Assembly (NCBI RefSeq): GCF_000383615.1
Contig: NZ_KB911584.1
Span: 346,976-410,975, forward strand
Origin: Streptomyces canus 299MFChir4.1
GTDB lineage: Bacteria; Actinomycetota; Actinomycetes; Streptomycetales; Streptomycetaceae
DNA: 64,000 nucleotides
Reading direction: 5' to 3'
In this document: positions 8,518 through 16,853 of the stretch, one piece after another
How the letters are laid out: the number at the start of each line of letters is the position of its first letter
How positions within the stretch are numbered: position 1 is the first letter of the stretch
The notes under the pieces: generated by a model
The model's database searches: none
What the model saw: only the letters and a program-made list of their open reading frames with translations
Told to the model about the DNA's origin: nothing
Translations under genes and position numbers: made by a program

Positions 8518-9318
8518 CTACATCGGTGTGACGTACGCCCCCGAGATCCCGCCGTCCACGAGGAAGTCGCTGGCGTTGACGAACGAGGAGTCGTCGCTGG
8601 CCAGGAAGGCGACGGCGGCGGCGATCTCCTCGGCCTCGGCGAACCGGCCGACCGGAATGTGCACCAGGCGCCGCGCGGCCCGCTCGGGGTCCTTGGCGAA
8701 CAGCTCCTGGAGCAGCGGGGTGTTGACCGGGCCCGGGCACAGGGCGTTCACGCGGATGCCCTCCCGCGCGAACTGCACGCCCAGTTCACGGGACATGGCG
8801 AGCACGCCGCCCTTGGAGGCGGTGTACGAGATCTGGGAGGTGGCCGCGCCCATCCTCGCCACGAAGGACGCGGTGTTGATGATGGATCCCTTGCCCTGCC
8901 GCCGCATGTAGGGGATCGCGGCCTTGCAGCACAGGTACACGGAGGTCAGGTTGACCTCCTGGACGCGCTTCCAGGCCTCCAGGCCCGTCTCCAGGATCGA
9001 GTCGTCGTCGGGCGGGGAGATACCCGCGTTGTTGAAAGCGACGTCGACGCTGCCGTAGGTGTCGTACGCCGTCCTGAACAGGGCCTCGACCTGCTCGGGG
9101 TCGGTGACGTCGACCTTGACGAAGAGCCCGCCGACCTCGTCGGCGGCGGCCTTGCCGCGGGTCTCGTCGACGTCGGCGCACACGACGTGGGCGCCCTCGG
9201 AGGCGAGCCTGCGGGCGGTGGCGAGGCCGATGCCGCTGCCGGCTCCGGTGATGACGGCCGTACGGCCGACGAGGCGACGGCACACGATCGGGTCGGTCGC
9301 AGAGGTCGAAGAGGTCAC
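8518..9318 (-). CDS. SDR-family oxidoreductase of the gamma-glutamyl-amine unit
   Basis: This 266-residue classical short-chain dehydrogenase has the cofactor motif TGAGSGIG (24-31), NNAG (96-99), Ser151 and the catalytic pair Tyr165/Lys169 in YTASK. The Asp at CADVDE after beta-2 suggests NAD(H) preference. It starts at GTG 9318, overlapping the aldehyde dehydrogenase stop by four bases (GTGA), so it is the last gene of glnA4-ALDH-SDR. In this setting it probably oxidises or reduces an alcohol/aldehyde intermediate of amine catabolism; the exact substrate is not visible. Confidence 0.88.
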   Translation of the reverse strand: MTSSTSATDPIVCRRLVGRTAVITGAGSGIGLATARRLASEGAHVVCADVDETRGKAAADEVGGLFVKVDVTDPEQVEALFRTAYDTYGSVDVAFNNAGISPPDDDSILETGLEAWKRVQEVNLTSVYLCCKAAIPYMRRQGKGSIINTASFVARMGAATSQISYTASKGGVLAMSRELGVQFAREGIRVNALCPGPVNTPLLQELFAKDPERAARRLVHIPVGRFAEAEEIAAAVAFLASDDSSFVNASDFLVDGGISGAYVTPM

Positions 9319-10715
9319 TGGGCGGGGCCTTCCGTGCTGATGAAGACGTTCTTGGTCTCGGTGAAGGCGGTCAGGGCGTCCGGGCCGAGTTCCCGGCCGA
9401 GTCCGGACTGCTTGTAGCCGCCGAAGGGGGTCCAGTAGCGGACGCTGGAGTGGGAGTTGACGGACAGGTTGCCCGCCTTGACGGCCCGGGACAGACGCAG
9501 CGCGCGGCCGATGTCACGGGTCCAGAGGGAGCCGGAGAGGCCGTACGGGGTGTCGTTGGCGAGCCGGATCGCGTCCTGTTCGTCGGTGAAGGGCAGCAGG
9601 ACGGCGACCGGGCCGAAGATCTCCTCTCGGGCGGCCTCGGAGTCAGGGGCCTCGCCGGTGAGGACGGTCGGCGCGAACCAGAAGCCCGGCCCGTCGGGTG
9701 CGCTGCCGCGCAGACCGGGCGCGTCCGAGGGCACCAACCGCCGTACCCGGTCCAGTTGCTGACGGGAGATCAGCGGGCCCATCTGGGTCTTCTCGTCGGC
9801 CGGGTCGCCCACGACCACGGAGGCGACGGCGTCGGCGAGCAGGTCACGGACCTCGTCGTACACCGATTCCTGGACCAGGATCCGGGTGCGGGCGCAGCAG
9901 TCCTGGCCGGAGTTGTCGAGGAAGGAGAAGGGGTCGACGGCCGTCTTCAGGTCCGCGTCGGCGAAGACGATGTTGGGGCTCTTGCCGCCCAGTTCGAGGG
10001 TGACCGGCTTGACCTGGCGGGCGCAGCGCTCCATGACGTCACGGCCGGTGCGGGTGGAACCGGTGAACACGATCTTCGCGACCCCGGGGTGCTCGACGAG
10101 GGCGGTGCCCGCGACCGGGCCGTGTCCTGGCAGCACCTGGAACAGGCCCTCCGGCAGCCCGGCGTCCAGGGCGAGTTCGGCGAGCCGCAGGGCCGTCAGC
10201 GGCGTCGTCTCGGCGGGCTTGAGGACGACCGCGTTCCCGGCGGCGAGCGCGGGTGCCGTACCCCAGGCGGCGATCGGCATGGGGAAGTTCCAGGGCGCGA
10301 TGACGCCGACCACGCCGAGGGGTTCGAGGATGGTGACGTCGAGGCCGCCGGGGACCGGGATCTGGCGGCCGTTCAGCCGTTCCACCCCGCCCGCCGCGTA
10401 GGCGAGCAGGTCACGGACGTTGCCGGCCTCCCAGCGGGCGTTGCCGAGGAGGTGACCGGCTTCCCGGACCTCCAACCGGGCCAGTTCCTCGACGTGTCGG
10501 TCGACCACGTCGGCGAACCGGCGCAGCAGCCGCGCCCGGTCGGCGGGGGCGACGGCCGCCCAGCGCTCCTGTGCCTTCGACGCGCGGGCGACGGCCGCGT
10601 CCACGTCGGCCGCGGTGGCGGCGGGGACGGTGGCGACGACCTCTTCGGTGGCCGGGTTGAGGACGGTGAGTTCATGCTCGTACGACAACGAAGTACCTCT
10701 CACAGACGTCGACAT
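9315..10715 (-). CDS. NAD(P)-dependent aldehyde dehydrogenase
   Basis: The 466-residue ALDH superfamily enzyme contains WNFPMPIAAW, the cofactor loop FTGSTRTGR (218-225), general base Glu241 in LELGGKSP and the nucleophile in GQDCCART (Cys273 or Cys274). Its start overlaps the glutamine synthetase stop (TGATG at 10717-10713). Co-translation with a gamma-glutamyl-amine synthetase suggests that it oxidises the aldehyde produced after deamination of the glutamylated amine, as PuuC does in the E. coli Puu pathway. That role is inferred from context. Confidence 0.9.
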   Translation of the reverse strand: MSTSVRGTSLSYEHELTVLNPATEEVVATVPAATAADVDAAVARASKAQERWAAVAPADRARLLRRFADVVDRHVEELARLEVREAGHLLGNARWEAGNVRDLLAYAAGGVERLNGRQIPVPGGLDVTILEPLGVVGVIAPWNFPMPIAAWGTAPALAAGNAVVLKPAETTPLTALRLAELALDAGLPEGLFQVLPGHGPVAGTALVEHPGVAKIVFTGSTRTGRDVMERCARQVKPVTLELGGKSPNIVFADADLKTAVDPFSFLDNSGQDCCARTRILVQESVYDEVRDLLADAVASVVVGDPADEKTQMGPLISRQQLDRVRRLVPSDAPGLRGSAPDGPGFWFAPTVLTGEAPDSEAAREEIFGPVAVLLPFTDEQDAIRLANDTPYGLSGSLWTRDIGRALRLSRAVKAGNLSVNSHSSVRYWTPFGGYKQSGLGRELGPDALTAFTETKNVFISTEGPAQ

Positions 10716-12073
10716 CACAGACGTTCGAAGGAGCGGCGCAGCTCCCAGTCGGTGATCGCCGCGTCGAAGGCCTGGAGTTCGACGCGGGCCATGTTGCGGT
10801 AGTGCGCGACGACCTCGTCGCCGAAGGCGGCCTTGGCGATCGGGCTGTTCTCCCAGAGTTCGGCGGCCTCGCGCAGGGTGGTGGGGACCTGTGCGTACTC
10901 GGCGGTGTAGGCGTTGCCGGTGCACACCTCGGGCAGTTCCAGCTTCTGCTCGATGCCGTACAGCCCGGCGGCGACCAGCCCGGCGACCGCGAGGTGCGGG
11001 TTGACATCCCCGCCGGGCAGCCGGTTCTCGAAGCGCAGGGAGCGGCCGTGGCCCACGACCCGCAGCGCGCAGGTGCGGTTGTCGTGGCCCCACGCGACGG
11101 CCGTGGGGGCGAAGGAGCCGGGCTGGAACCGCTTGTAGGAGTTGATGTTGGGAGCGTAGAGGAGCGAGAAGTCCCTGAGGGCCGCGAGCTGCCCCGCGAG
11201 GAAGTACCGCATCACGTCGGACATGCCGTCGGGGCCCGCCATGGCGTTGTTGCCGTCCGCGTCGGCGAGCGAGAGGTGGATGTGGCAGGAGTTGCCCTCG
11301 CGCTCGTCGTACTTGGCCATGAAGGTGAGCGACACGCCCTCCTGGGCGGCGATCTCCTTGGCACCGGTCTTGTAGATCGCGTGCTGGTCGCAGGTGACCA
11401 GGGCTTCGTCGTACTTGAACACGATCTCGTGCTGGCCGGGGTTGCACTCCCCCTTGGCGGACTCGACGGTGAGACCGGCGGCCGTCATGTCGTTGCGGAT
11501 GCGGCGCAGCAGCGGTTCGATACGGCCGGTCCCCAGCACCGAGTAGTCGATGTTGTACTGGTTCGCCGGTGTCAGCCCCCGGTACCGGGCGTCCCAGGCC
11601 TGCTCGTAGGTGTCCTTGAAGACGATGAACTCCAGCTCGGTGCCGACCTGGGCGGTGTAGCCGAGCTCGGCGAGCCGCTCCAGCTGGCGGCGCAGGATCT
11701 GGCGGGGCGCGGCGACGACCGGCGAGCCGTCGTTCCAGGCGAGGTCGGCGATCAGCATGGCCGTACCGGCGTTCCAGGGCACGCGGCGCAGGGTGCTCAG
11801 GTCCGGGTGCATGGCGAAGTCGCCGTAGCCGCGGTCCCACGACGACATCGCGTAGCCGTCGACGGTGTTCATCTCGGTGTCGACGGCGAGGAGGTAGTTG
11901 CAGCCCTCGGTGCCGTGGTGGAGTACCTCGTCGAGGAAGAAGCGGGCGGCGAATCTCTTGCCCTGGAGCCGCCCTTGCATGTCGGGGAAGGCCAGGACGA
12001 CAGTGTCGATCTCGCCGCTCGCGACGAGGGCGTGCAGCTCCTCGACGCTGAGCGGGGGTGTGCGGTCTGCCAC
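10715..12073 (-). CDS. glnA4: Gamma-glutamyl-amine synthetase, glutamine synthetase-like (GlnA4 type)
   Basis: The 452-residue protein is a GSI-like enzyme ligating glutamate to an amine with ATP. Family marks include the TELEFIVFKD metal-ligand Glu segment, GECNPGQHEI, NSCHIHLSL with the catalytic His, and the active-site arginines in RVVGHGRSLRFENRLPGGD. The GTG at 12073 is preceded by AAGGAG (12086-12081) and is preferred to an in-frame ATG at 12124. Order and content match the S. coelicolor locus that I recall as glnA4, reported as a gamma-glutamylethanolamide synthetase. Ethanolamine is therefore the leading substrate, with polyamines as alternatives. Confidence 0.85.
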   Translation of the reverse strand: MADRTPPLSVEELHALVASGEIDTVVLAFPDMQGRLQGKRFAARFFLDEVLHHGTEGCNYLLAVDTEMNTVDGYAMSSWDRGYGDFAMHPDLSTLRRVPWNAGTAMLIADLAWNDGSPVVAAPRQILRRQLERLAELGYTAQVGTELEFIVFKDTYEQAWDARYRGLTPANQYNIDYSVLGTGRIEPLLRRIRNDMTAAGLTVESAKGECNPGQHEIVFKYDEALVTCDQHAIYKTGAKEIAAQEGVSLTFMAKYDEREGNSCHIHLSLADADGNNAMAGPDGMSDVMRYFLAGQLAALRDFSLLYAPNINSYKRFQPGSFAPTAVAWGHDNRTCALRVVGHGRSLRFENRLPGGDVNPHLAVAGLVAAGLYGIEQKLELPEVCTGNAYTAEYAQVPTTLREAAELWENSPIAKAAFGDEVVAHYRNMARVELQAFDAAITDWELRRSFERL

Positions 12074-12124
12074 GGGAGAGCTCCTTCGGCTGCTGCGCGT
12101 TTTCCCGACCGGGCCGGGAGCCAT

Positions 12125-12147
12125 AAGGTATTGCTCTGAACCATTGC
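12125..12147. promoter_or_regulatory. Copy 1 of the 23-bp motif in the glnA4 / FadR divergent promoter
   Basis: AAGGTAT, GCT, TG and CCATTGC at fixed spacing recur at 12934-12956 with 19 of 23 positions identical. This copy lies between the glnA4 GTG (12073) and the regulator ATG (12169), where one operator could control both. A role as binding site for the adjacent FadR/GntR protein is inferred. Confidence 0.6.
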
Positions 12148-12168
12148 TTGGGAAGGGGGCTCGGCCAT

Positions 12169-12906
12169 ATGTCGGTGGACGCTGACGGCGGCGCGGCCGA
12201 CCGGTTGACTCCGGTGCTGCGGCCGGTCAGGGCGGGCAACGGCTTCGAGGAGGCGCTGGAGCAGATCCTCCAGGTCGTGCGGCTCGGGCTGGTGCCGGGG
12301 GGCGAGCGGCTGCCGGCCGAGCGGGAGCTCGCGGAGCGGCTCGGGATCAGCCGGGTGACGTTGCGCGAGGTGCTGAAGGTGCTCCAGGACCAGGGGCTGG
12401 TGGAGTCGCGGCGCGGGCGGTACGGCGGCACGTTCGTGCTGCCCCGCACGCGGGACGCGGTGGGCGAGGCGGAGCTGCGGCGCCGGATCGCCGAGGCGGA
12501 CATCGAGGACCTGCTGCGCTTCCGGGAGGTCCTGGAGGTGGGCGCGGCGGGCCTGTGCGCGGCGCACGGCCTCACGGACGAGCAGGCGGAGCGGCTGCGC
12601 GCGGCACTGGGGGCCACCCAGGAGGCACCGCTTGAGGACTACCGGCGCCTGGACACCCTGCTGCACCTGACGATCGCCGAGCTGTGCGGCTCACCGACCC
12701 TGACCGCGCAGTACGCGGCCGTGCGGGCCTCGGTGAACGATCTCCTGGACTGCATCCCGCTCCTGGTCCGCAACCTGGAGCACTCGCAGCGGCAGCACGC
12801 GGCGCTGGTCGAGGCGGTCCTCGACGGGGACGCGGACGGGGCGCGGGAGATGATGCGGGAGCACTGCGCGGGCACGGCGGCGCTGCTGCGGGGATTTCTG
12901 GCGTGA
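12169..12906 (+). CDS. FadR/GntR-family transcriptional regulator
   Basis: The 245-residue regulator starts at ATG 12169 behind GGAAGGGGG. A GntR winged helix (about 26-92, with LPAERELAERLGISRVTLREVLKVL and a wing Gly pair) precedes a helical FCD-type effector domain (about 95-235), whose metal/ligand residues would be expected around the DTLLHLTIAE and HAALVEAVLDGD helices. It is divergent from glnA4 and immediately precedes the gamma-glutamyl hydrolase. The same motif precedes both transcription units, so autoregulation plus control of the whole catabolic unit is likely. Confidence 0.88.
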   Translation: MSVDADGGAADRLTPVLRPVRAGNGFEEALEQILQVVRLGLVPGGERLPAERELAERLGISRVTLREVLKVLQDQGLVESRRGRYGGTFVLPRTRDAVGEAELRRRIAEADIEDLLRFREVLEVGAAGLCAAHGLTDEQAERLRAALGATQEAPLEDYRRLDTLLHLTIAELCGSPTLTAQYAAVRASVNDLLDCIPLLVRNLEHSQRQHAALVEAVLDGDADGAREMMREHCAGTAALLRGFLA

Positions 12907-12933
12907 CCTTGCGGCCGGGCGGCCCGGGAGGCA

Positions 12934-12956
12934 AAGGTATGGCTGTGGGCCATTGC
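12934..12956. promoter_or_regulatory. Copy 2 of the 23-bp motif, upstream of the gamma-glutamyl hydrolase
   Basis: This is the second copy of the motif at 12125-12147. It ends 17 bases before the GTG of the hydrolase and includes an ATGGC...GCCAT inverted repeat. Its closeness to the start codon is typical of a repressor operator, which suggests that the hydrolase has its own regulated promoter rather than only read-through from the regulator gene. Confidence 0.6.
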
Positions 12957-12973
12957 AAGCCTGGGAGGGCCGA

Positions 12974-13666
12974 GTGACGACCGTACGACCGCTGATCGGC
13001 GTCAGCACCTATCTGGAGGCCGGGGCGCGCTGGGGCGTCTGGGAACTGGAGGCGGCGCTGCTGCCGGCCGGCTATCCGCGTCTGGTGCAGCGGGCGGGCG
13101 GCCTGGCCGCGATGCTCCCGCCGGACGCCCCGGAGCACGCGGCGGCGACGGTGGCCCGCCTGGACGGCCTGGTGATCGCGGGCGGCCCGGACGTGGAACC
13201 GGTCCGCTACGGCGCCACCCCCGACCCCCGCACCGGTCCGCCCGCCCGCGCCCGTGACGCCTGGGAACTGGCCCTGATCGAGGCGGCGCTGGCCTCCGGC
13301 ACCCCCCTTCTGGGCATCTGCCGCGGCATGCAGCTCCTGAACGTGGCCCTGGGCGGCACCCTCACCCAGCACGTCGACGGCCACGCGGAGACCATCGGCG
13401 TGTTCGGCCACCACGCGGTCAAACCCGTACCTGGCACGCTCTACGGCGACCTCGCCCCCGAGGAGACCTCCGTACCGGCCTACCACCACCAGGCGGTGGA
13501 CCGCCTCGGGACGGGCCTGCTGGCCTCGGCTCACGCGGCGGACGGCACCGTGGAGGCGGTCGAACTCCCCGGCCCGCACTGGGTGCTGGGCGTGCAGTGG
13601 CATCCGGAGATGGGCGAGGACCTGCGGGTGACACAGGCCCTCGTCAAAGCCGCAGCCGGCGCCTGA
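12974..13666 (+). CDS. Gamma-glutamyl-gamma-aminobutyrate hydrolase-type class I amidotransferase (peptidase C26)
   Basis: The 230-residue protein begins VTTVRPLIGVSTYLE at GTG 12974 after GGGAGGG. It contains the nucleophile Cys116 in GICRGMQ and the His210-x-Glu212 pair in VQWHPE, the triad of PuuD-type enzymes that release glutamate from gamma-glutamyl amino acids. It sits beside a gamma-glutamyl-amine synthetase, an ALDH and a FadR regulator, which makes cleavage of the gamma-glutamylated product the obvious role, closing the glutamylation cycle. Confidence 0.88.
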   Translation: MTTVRPLIGVSTYLEAGARWGVWELEAALLPAGYPRLVQRAGGLAAMLPPDAPEHAAATVARLDGLVIAGGPDVEPVRYGATPDPRTGPPARARDAWELALIEAALASGTPLLGICRGMQLLNVALGGTLTQHVDGHAETIGVFGHHAVKPVPGTLYGDLAPEETSVPAYHHQAVDRLGTGLLASAHAADGTVEAVELPGPHWVLGVQWHPEMGEDLRVTQALVKAAAGA

Positions 13667-14612
13667 GCCAGGCCAGGGCCGCGTCGCCCTGAGCCCGTTG
13701 GAAGGCCCGCACGGTGGGGATGCCCGGCGGCGGGGGCAGCAGGCAGTGGTACAGGAAGTACCCGGTCAGGGCGGCGAGCGCGGTGGTGACGGCGTCGGGG
13801 TCGGCGCCCGCGCCCAGCAGATGTGCCGTGAACAGTTCCTCCGGGTCCGGGCCGCCCTGGGCGCGGACGCACGGCAGCATCACCAGCAGGTCGAACCACA
13901 CGGTGGCGCGCAGGACGTGCGGCCAGTCGACGAAGACGGTACGGCCGTCGTCGGTCAGCAGGATGTTGTCGGCCCGCAGGTCGCCGTGGGCGAGGGTGTC
14001 ACCGGTGACGGCCTCGGGCCAGGGGGCGGCGAGTTCCGCGAGGTGGGGCAGGTGGCCGGCGGCCCAGGGGTCGAGGCGTGCCGTGAGGTCCTCGTGCTCA
14101 CCGTGCAGAAGTCGCTGCCAGCCGGCGAAGGTGCCGGCGAGGGCCGTGGCGGCGGGTGGAGCGTCGAGGGGAGACGGGGTGAGGGTGCGGCTCAGGTCCG
14201 CCACCGCGTCCAGGACGCGCTCCAGCTCGGTCCTGTGCCACGGGACATGGGGCTGGCTGCCCGGGACGTCCTCGTAGACGAGCGCCACCCAGGTGCCGTC
14301 GTCGTGGGTGCCGAGCAGGCGGGGTGCCGGGACGGCGGCTGGAAGCGCGGCGGCGTTGCGGGCCTCGGCGCGGTGCAGTTCCGGGCTGTCGGGGTTGGTG
14401 TCGCCGCTGACGGCCTTGACGAAGGCGCGGCGGCCGCTGGTGGTGCGCACGCGGGTGGCGACGCCCGGGGAGAATCCGCCGGGTTGGGTGACGGCGTGGG
14501 CGACCGGCTCGCCGAGCACGTCGGCGACGGCGTCGCGTACGGCCTCGGGGAGGTCCCCCCAGGGGGTGCGGACGCCTGTGGCGGGTGGGGCGGTCGCGGT
14601 CATGCGGTTCAT
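13644..14612 (-). CDS. Aminoglycoside phosphotransferase-fold kinase
   Basis: The protein is about 322 residues from ATG 14612 (MNRMTATAP); ATG 14603 is an alternative three codons inside. The APH/choline-kinase fold is shown by the Brenner-type catalytic loop LAHGDLRADNILL and the metal-binding FVDWPHV. Members phosphorylate small hydroxylated molecules (antibiotics, sugars, choline), and nothing here identifies the substrate. The gene converges on the hydrolase with a 23-base overlap of the two 3' ends. A short tandem repeat lies just upstream. Confidence 0.8.
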   Translation of the reverse strand: MNRMTATAPPATGVRTPWGDLPEAVRDAVADVLGEPVAHAVTQPGGFSPGVATRVRTTSGRRAFVKAVSGDTNPDSPELHRAEARNAAALPAAVPAPRLLGTHDDGTWVALVYEDVPGSQPHVPWHRTELERVLDAVADLSRTLTPSPLDAPPAATALAGTFAGWQRLLHGEHEDLTARLDPWAAGHLPHLAELAAPWPEAVTGDTLAHGDLRADNILLTDDGRTVFVDWPHVLRATVWFDLLVMLPCVRAQGGPDPEELFTAHLLGAGADPDAVTTALAALTGYFLYHCLLPPPPGIPTVRAFQRAQGDAALAWLRRRLRL

Positions 14613-14630
14613 GGTGCGGGTCCGCCGCGT

Positions 14631-14723
14631 CGACGCGCCAAGGGTTTTCGCGCGCCTGCGCGCCGAGGGTTCTTCGCGTGCCGACGCGCCAAGGGTTCTC
14701 CGCGTGCCGACGCCCCGAGCGTC
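14631..14723. repeat. Degenerate ~26-bp tandem repeat, three to four copies
   Basis: The phrase CGACGCGCCAAGGGTTTTCGCG recurs at about 26-base spacing (14631, 14657, 14681, with a partial copy at 14708), varying at a few positions. It fills the whole gap between the LysR gene and the phosphotransferase gene. Each unit is GC-palindrome-rich. I see no coding or promoter logic in it; short intergenic repeats of this kind are common in Streptomyces. Confidence 0.7.
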
Positions 14724-14731
14724 CTTGAGCC

Positions 14732-15658
14732 CTACGACCGCGTCAGCGACAGCAGGTCCCTCGCCGGGCCCACCGGTCGGTGGCCCGTGGGCCATACCGC
14801 TCGCAGGTCCCGGGCCAGTGACACGCCGGCCACCGGGACCCGTACCAGTCGGCGCAGGGCCAGTTCCTCGCCGACGGCCAGTTCGCTCAGGACCGCCGGG
14901 CCCGCTCCGCTGACCGCCGCCGCCTTGACCGCCGTGGTGGACGACAGCTCGATCAGGGGGCGGGCCAGGCCGCCCAGAGCCGCGTCCAGGACCTGGCGGG
15001 TGCCCGAGCCCTTCTCCCGGAGGATCAGCGGCGTCGCGGCCAGTTCGGCGGCTTCCAGGGGGCGCCGGCGGCGGGCCCAGACATGTCCCGGGGCCGTCAC
15101 CACGATCAGGTGGTCGTGGGCTATCACCACCGAGTCCAGCCCCGACGGGACCGTCAGTCCCTCCACGAAACCCAGGTCGGCCTCGTCGGACAGCAGGCGC
15201 TCCACGACCGTCGCCGAGTTCCCCGCGTGCAGCGACACCGCCGTGTCCGGGCGCCCCGCGCGCAGGGCCAGGAGCCACCCCGGCAGCAGGTACTCCGCGA
15301 TCGTCATGCTCGCCACCACCCGCAGCCGGGAGTCCCGGCGGACCCGCAGCGCCTGTGCCCCGGCGTCGAAGGCCTCCGCCGCCTCCACGATCCGCCGCGC
15401 CCAGTCCGTGACCAGCGCCCCGGCGTCCGTGAGCCGGGAGCCGCGGGGCGAGCGGTCGACCAGAGCCACCCCCAACTGCCGTTCCATGGAACGGATCCGG
15501 CTGCTCGCCGCCGGCTGGGTGATGCCCAGCTCCCGCGCCGCCGCGCCAAGGCTCCCCAGCCGCGCCACAGCCAGCAGCAGTTCCAGCGCGCCCAGATCCG
15601 GCACCCGGTGGGACAGCCCCCCGCCGATCGCCGGTTCCCGCTCCTCCACACCGCTCAT
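14732..15658 (-). CDS. LysR-family transcriptional regulator
   Basis: The 308-residue LTTR has an N-terminal winged helix (about 22-80) with LGSLGAAARELGITQPAASSRIRSMER and LVDRSPRGSRLTDAG. It is followed by the periplasmic-binding-like effector domain (LRVVASMTIAEYLLPGWL, and DLGFVEG). It is transcribed away from a TDT-family transporter with about 70 bases between the starts. That is the usual arrangement of a LysR activator and its target, so regulation of that transporter by its substrate is a reasonable inference. Confidence 0.88.
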   Translation of the reverse strand: MSGVEEREPAIGGGLSHRVPDLGALELLLAVARLGSLGAAARELGITQPAASSRIRSMERQLGVALVDRSPRGSRLTDAGALVTDWARRIVEAAEAFDAGAQALRVRRDSRLRVVASMTIAEYLLPGWLLALRAGRPDTAVSLHAGNSATVVERLLSDEADLGFVEGLTVPSGLDSVVIAHDHLIVVTAPGHVWARRRRPLEAAELAATPLILREKGSGTRQVLDAALGGLARPLIELSSTTAVKAAAVSGAGPAVLSELAVGEELALRRLVRVPVAGVSLARDLRAVWPTGHRPVGPARDLLSLTRS

Positions 15659-15728
15659 AAAGACAGCTTATGCCCCCATAGAGCCATACTCCCTGGTCGC
15701 GGCCCTCCCCGAACGACACCGTGGAGAC

Positions 15729-16853
15729 ATGGTCACCGCCGTCCGTCACCTCGGGCCCAACTGGTACGCCTGCGTCATGGGCACCGCGATCGTCGCCACC
15801 GCAGGCGTCGCGCTCCCGGTGCACCTCCCCGGCCTCCGCCCGATCTGCGCCGCCGTCTGGCTTCTGTCCCTGGCCCTGCTGCTCGTCCTCCTCTGCGCCC
15901 GCGCCCTGCACTGGCACCACCACGCCGACCAGGCCCGCGCCCACCTCCTGGACCCTGCCACGGCCCCCTTCTACGGCTGCCTCGCCATGGCCCTGCTGGC
16001 CGTGGGCGGCGGCGCCCTCACCGTCGGCCGGTACTGGATCGGGACGACGGCCGCGGTCGCTCTGGACGCCGTGCTGTTCACCGCCGGTACGGCCGTGGGG
16101 CTCGCGGCCGCCGTCGCCGTGCCGTACCTCATGGCCGTACGGCAGCACGCCGAGCCGCGGCAGGCCACGCCCGTGTGGCTGCTCCCCCTCGTCGCGCCCA
16201 TGGTGTCCGCCGCCCTGGGCCCGCTCCTCGTGCCGTATCTCCCCGCAGGTCAGCCGCGCGAGACCCTCCTGCTCGCCTGCCTCGCGATGTTCGGGCTCAG
16301 CCTTCTCGCGACCCTGCTGATGCTGCCGCTCGTCTTCGCCCGGATCGTCACCGGCGGGCCGCTCCCCCTCGCCCTCACCCCGGCCCTCTTCCTGGTCCTC
16401 GGCCCGCTCGGTCAGTCCACCACCGCCGTCGGCAAGTTCGCGGACGTGGCCCCCGGGGTCGTACCGGCCCCCTACAGCCAGGGCTTCGCAGTCCTCGCGG
16501 TCCTGTACGGCGTGCCCGTGATGGGGTTCGCGCTGCTGTGGCTGGGGCTCGCCACCGCGCACGTGGTCCGGGCCCGTCGGCACGGGATGCGGTTCTCGAT
16601 GACCTGGTGGGCGTTCACCTTCCCGGTCGGCACCTGCGTCACGGGCGCCGAGACGCTGGCCCGGCACACCGGGCTCGTCGTCTACGACTGGCTCGCCACC
16701 GGGCTGTACGCCGCTCTCGTCGCCGCCTGGGCCACGGCCGCCGCGCACACCGCTCGCGGGGTCGTCAGCGGAGCGCTGCTCGCAGGGCCTCGTCCAGTGC
16801 CCGTGGTGCTGCGGCCAGCGACGGCCCGTACCACGTCAGGTGCCGTCCGCTGA
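15729..16853 (+). CDS. TDT-family (SLAC1/TehA-like) membrane transporter
   Basis: The 374-residue protein starts at ATG 15729 and has about ten hydrophobic helices; it begins HLGPNWYACVMGTAIVATAG, typical of the TDT family (tellurite-resistance / dicarboxylate / sulfite transporters, related to SLAC1 anion channels). The central GPLGQSTTA and late WWAFTFPVGT motifs also fit. The C-terminal 29 residues lie on DNA that encodes, antisense, the end of the BtuF-like gene. The adjacent LysR gene is the likely regulator. Substrate not determinable. Confidence 0.8.
   Translation: MVTAVRHLGPNWYACVMGTAIVATAGVALPVHLPGLRPICAAVWLLSLALLLVLLCARALHWHHHADQARAHLLDPATAPFYGCLAMALLAVGGGALTVGRYWIGTTAAVALDAVLFTAGTAVGLAAAVAVPYLMAVRQHAEPRQATPVWLLPLVAPMVSAALGPLLVPYLPAGQPRETLLLACLAMFGLSLLATLLMLPLVFARIVTGGPLPLALTPALFLVLGPLGQSTTAVGKFADVAPGVVPAPYSQGFAVLAVLYGVPVMGFALLWLGLATAHVVRARRHGMRFSMTWWAFTFPVGTCVTGAETLARHTGLVVYDWLATGLYAALVAAWATAAAHTARGVVSGALLAGPRPVPVVLRPATARTTSGAVR

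Noticed and set aside
8528..11138. Forward-strand ORFs opposite the SDR, ALDH and glnA4 genes
   Set aside because: All are antisense shadows of recognised enzymes.
9315..12617. An 1100-codon reverse-strand frame
   Set aside because: It is the aldehyde dehydrogenase (9315-10715) preceded by out-of-frame sequence of glnA4 and antisense of the FadR gene; no fusion protein is supported.
13644..16748. A 1034-codon open frame on the reverse strand
   Set aside because: Only its C-terminal third (from 14612) is a real gene; the rest runs antisense to the TDT transporter and out of frame through the LysR gene, an artefact of high GC content.
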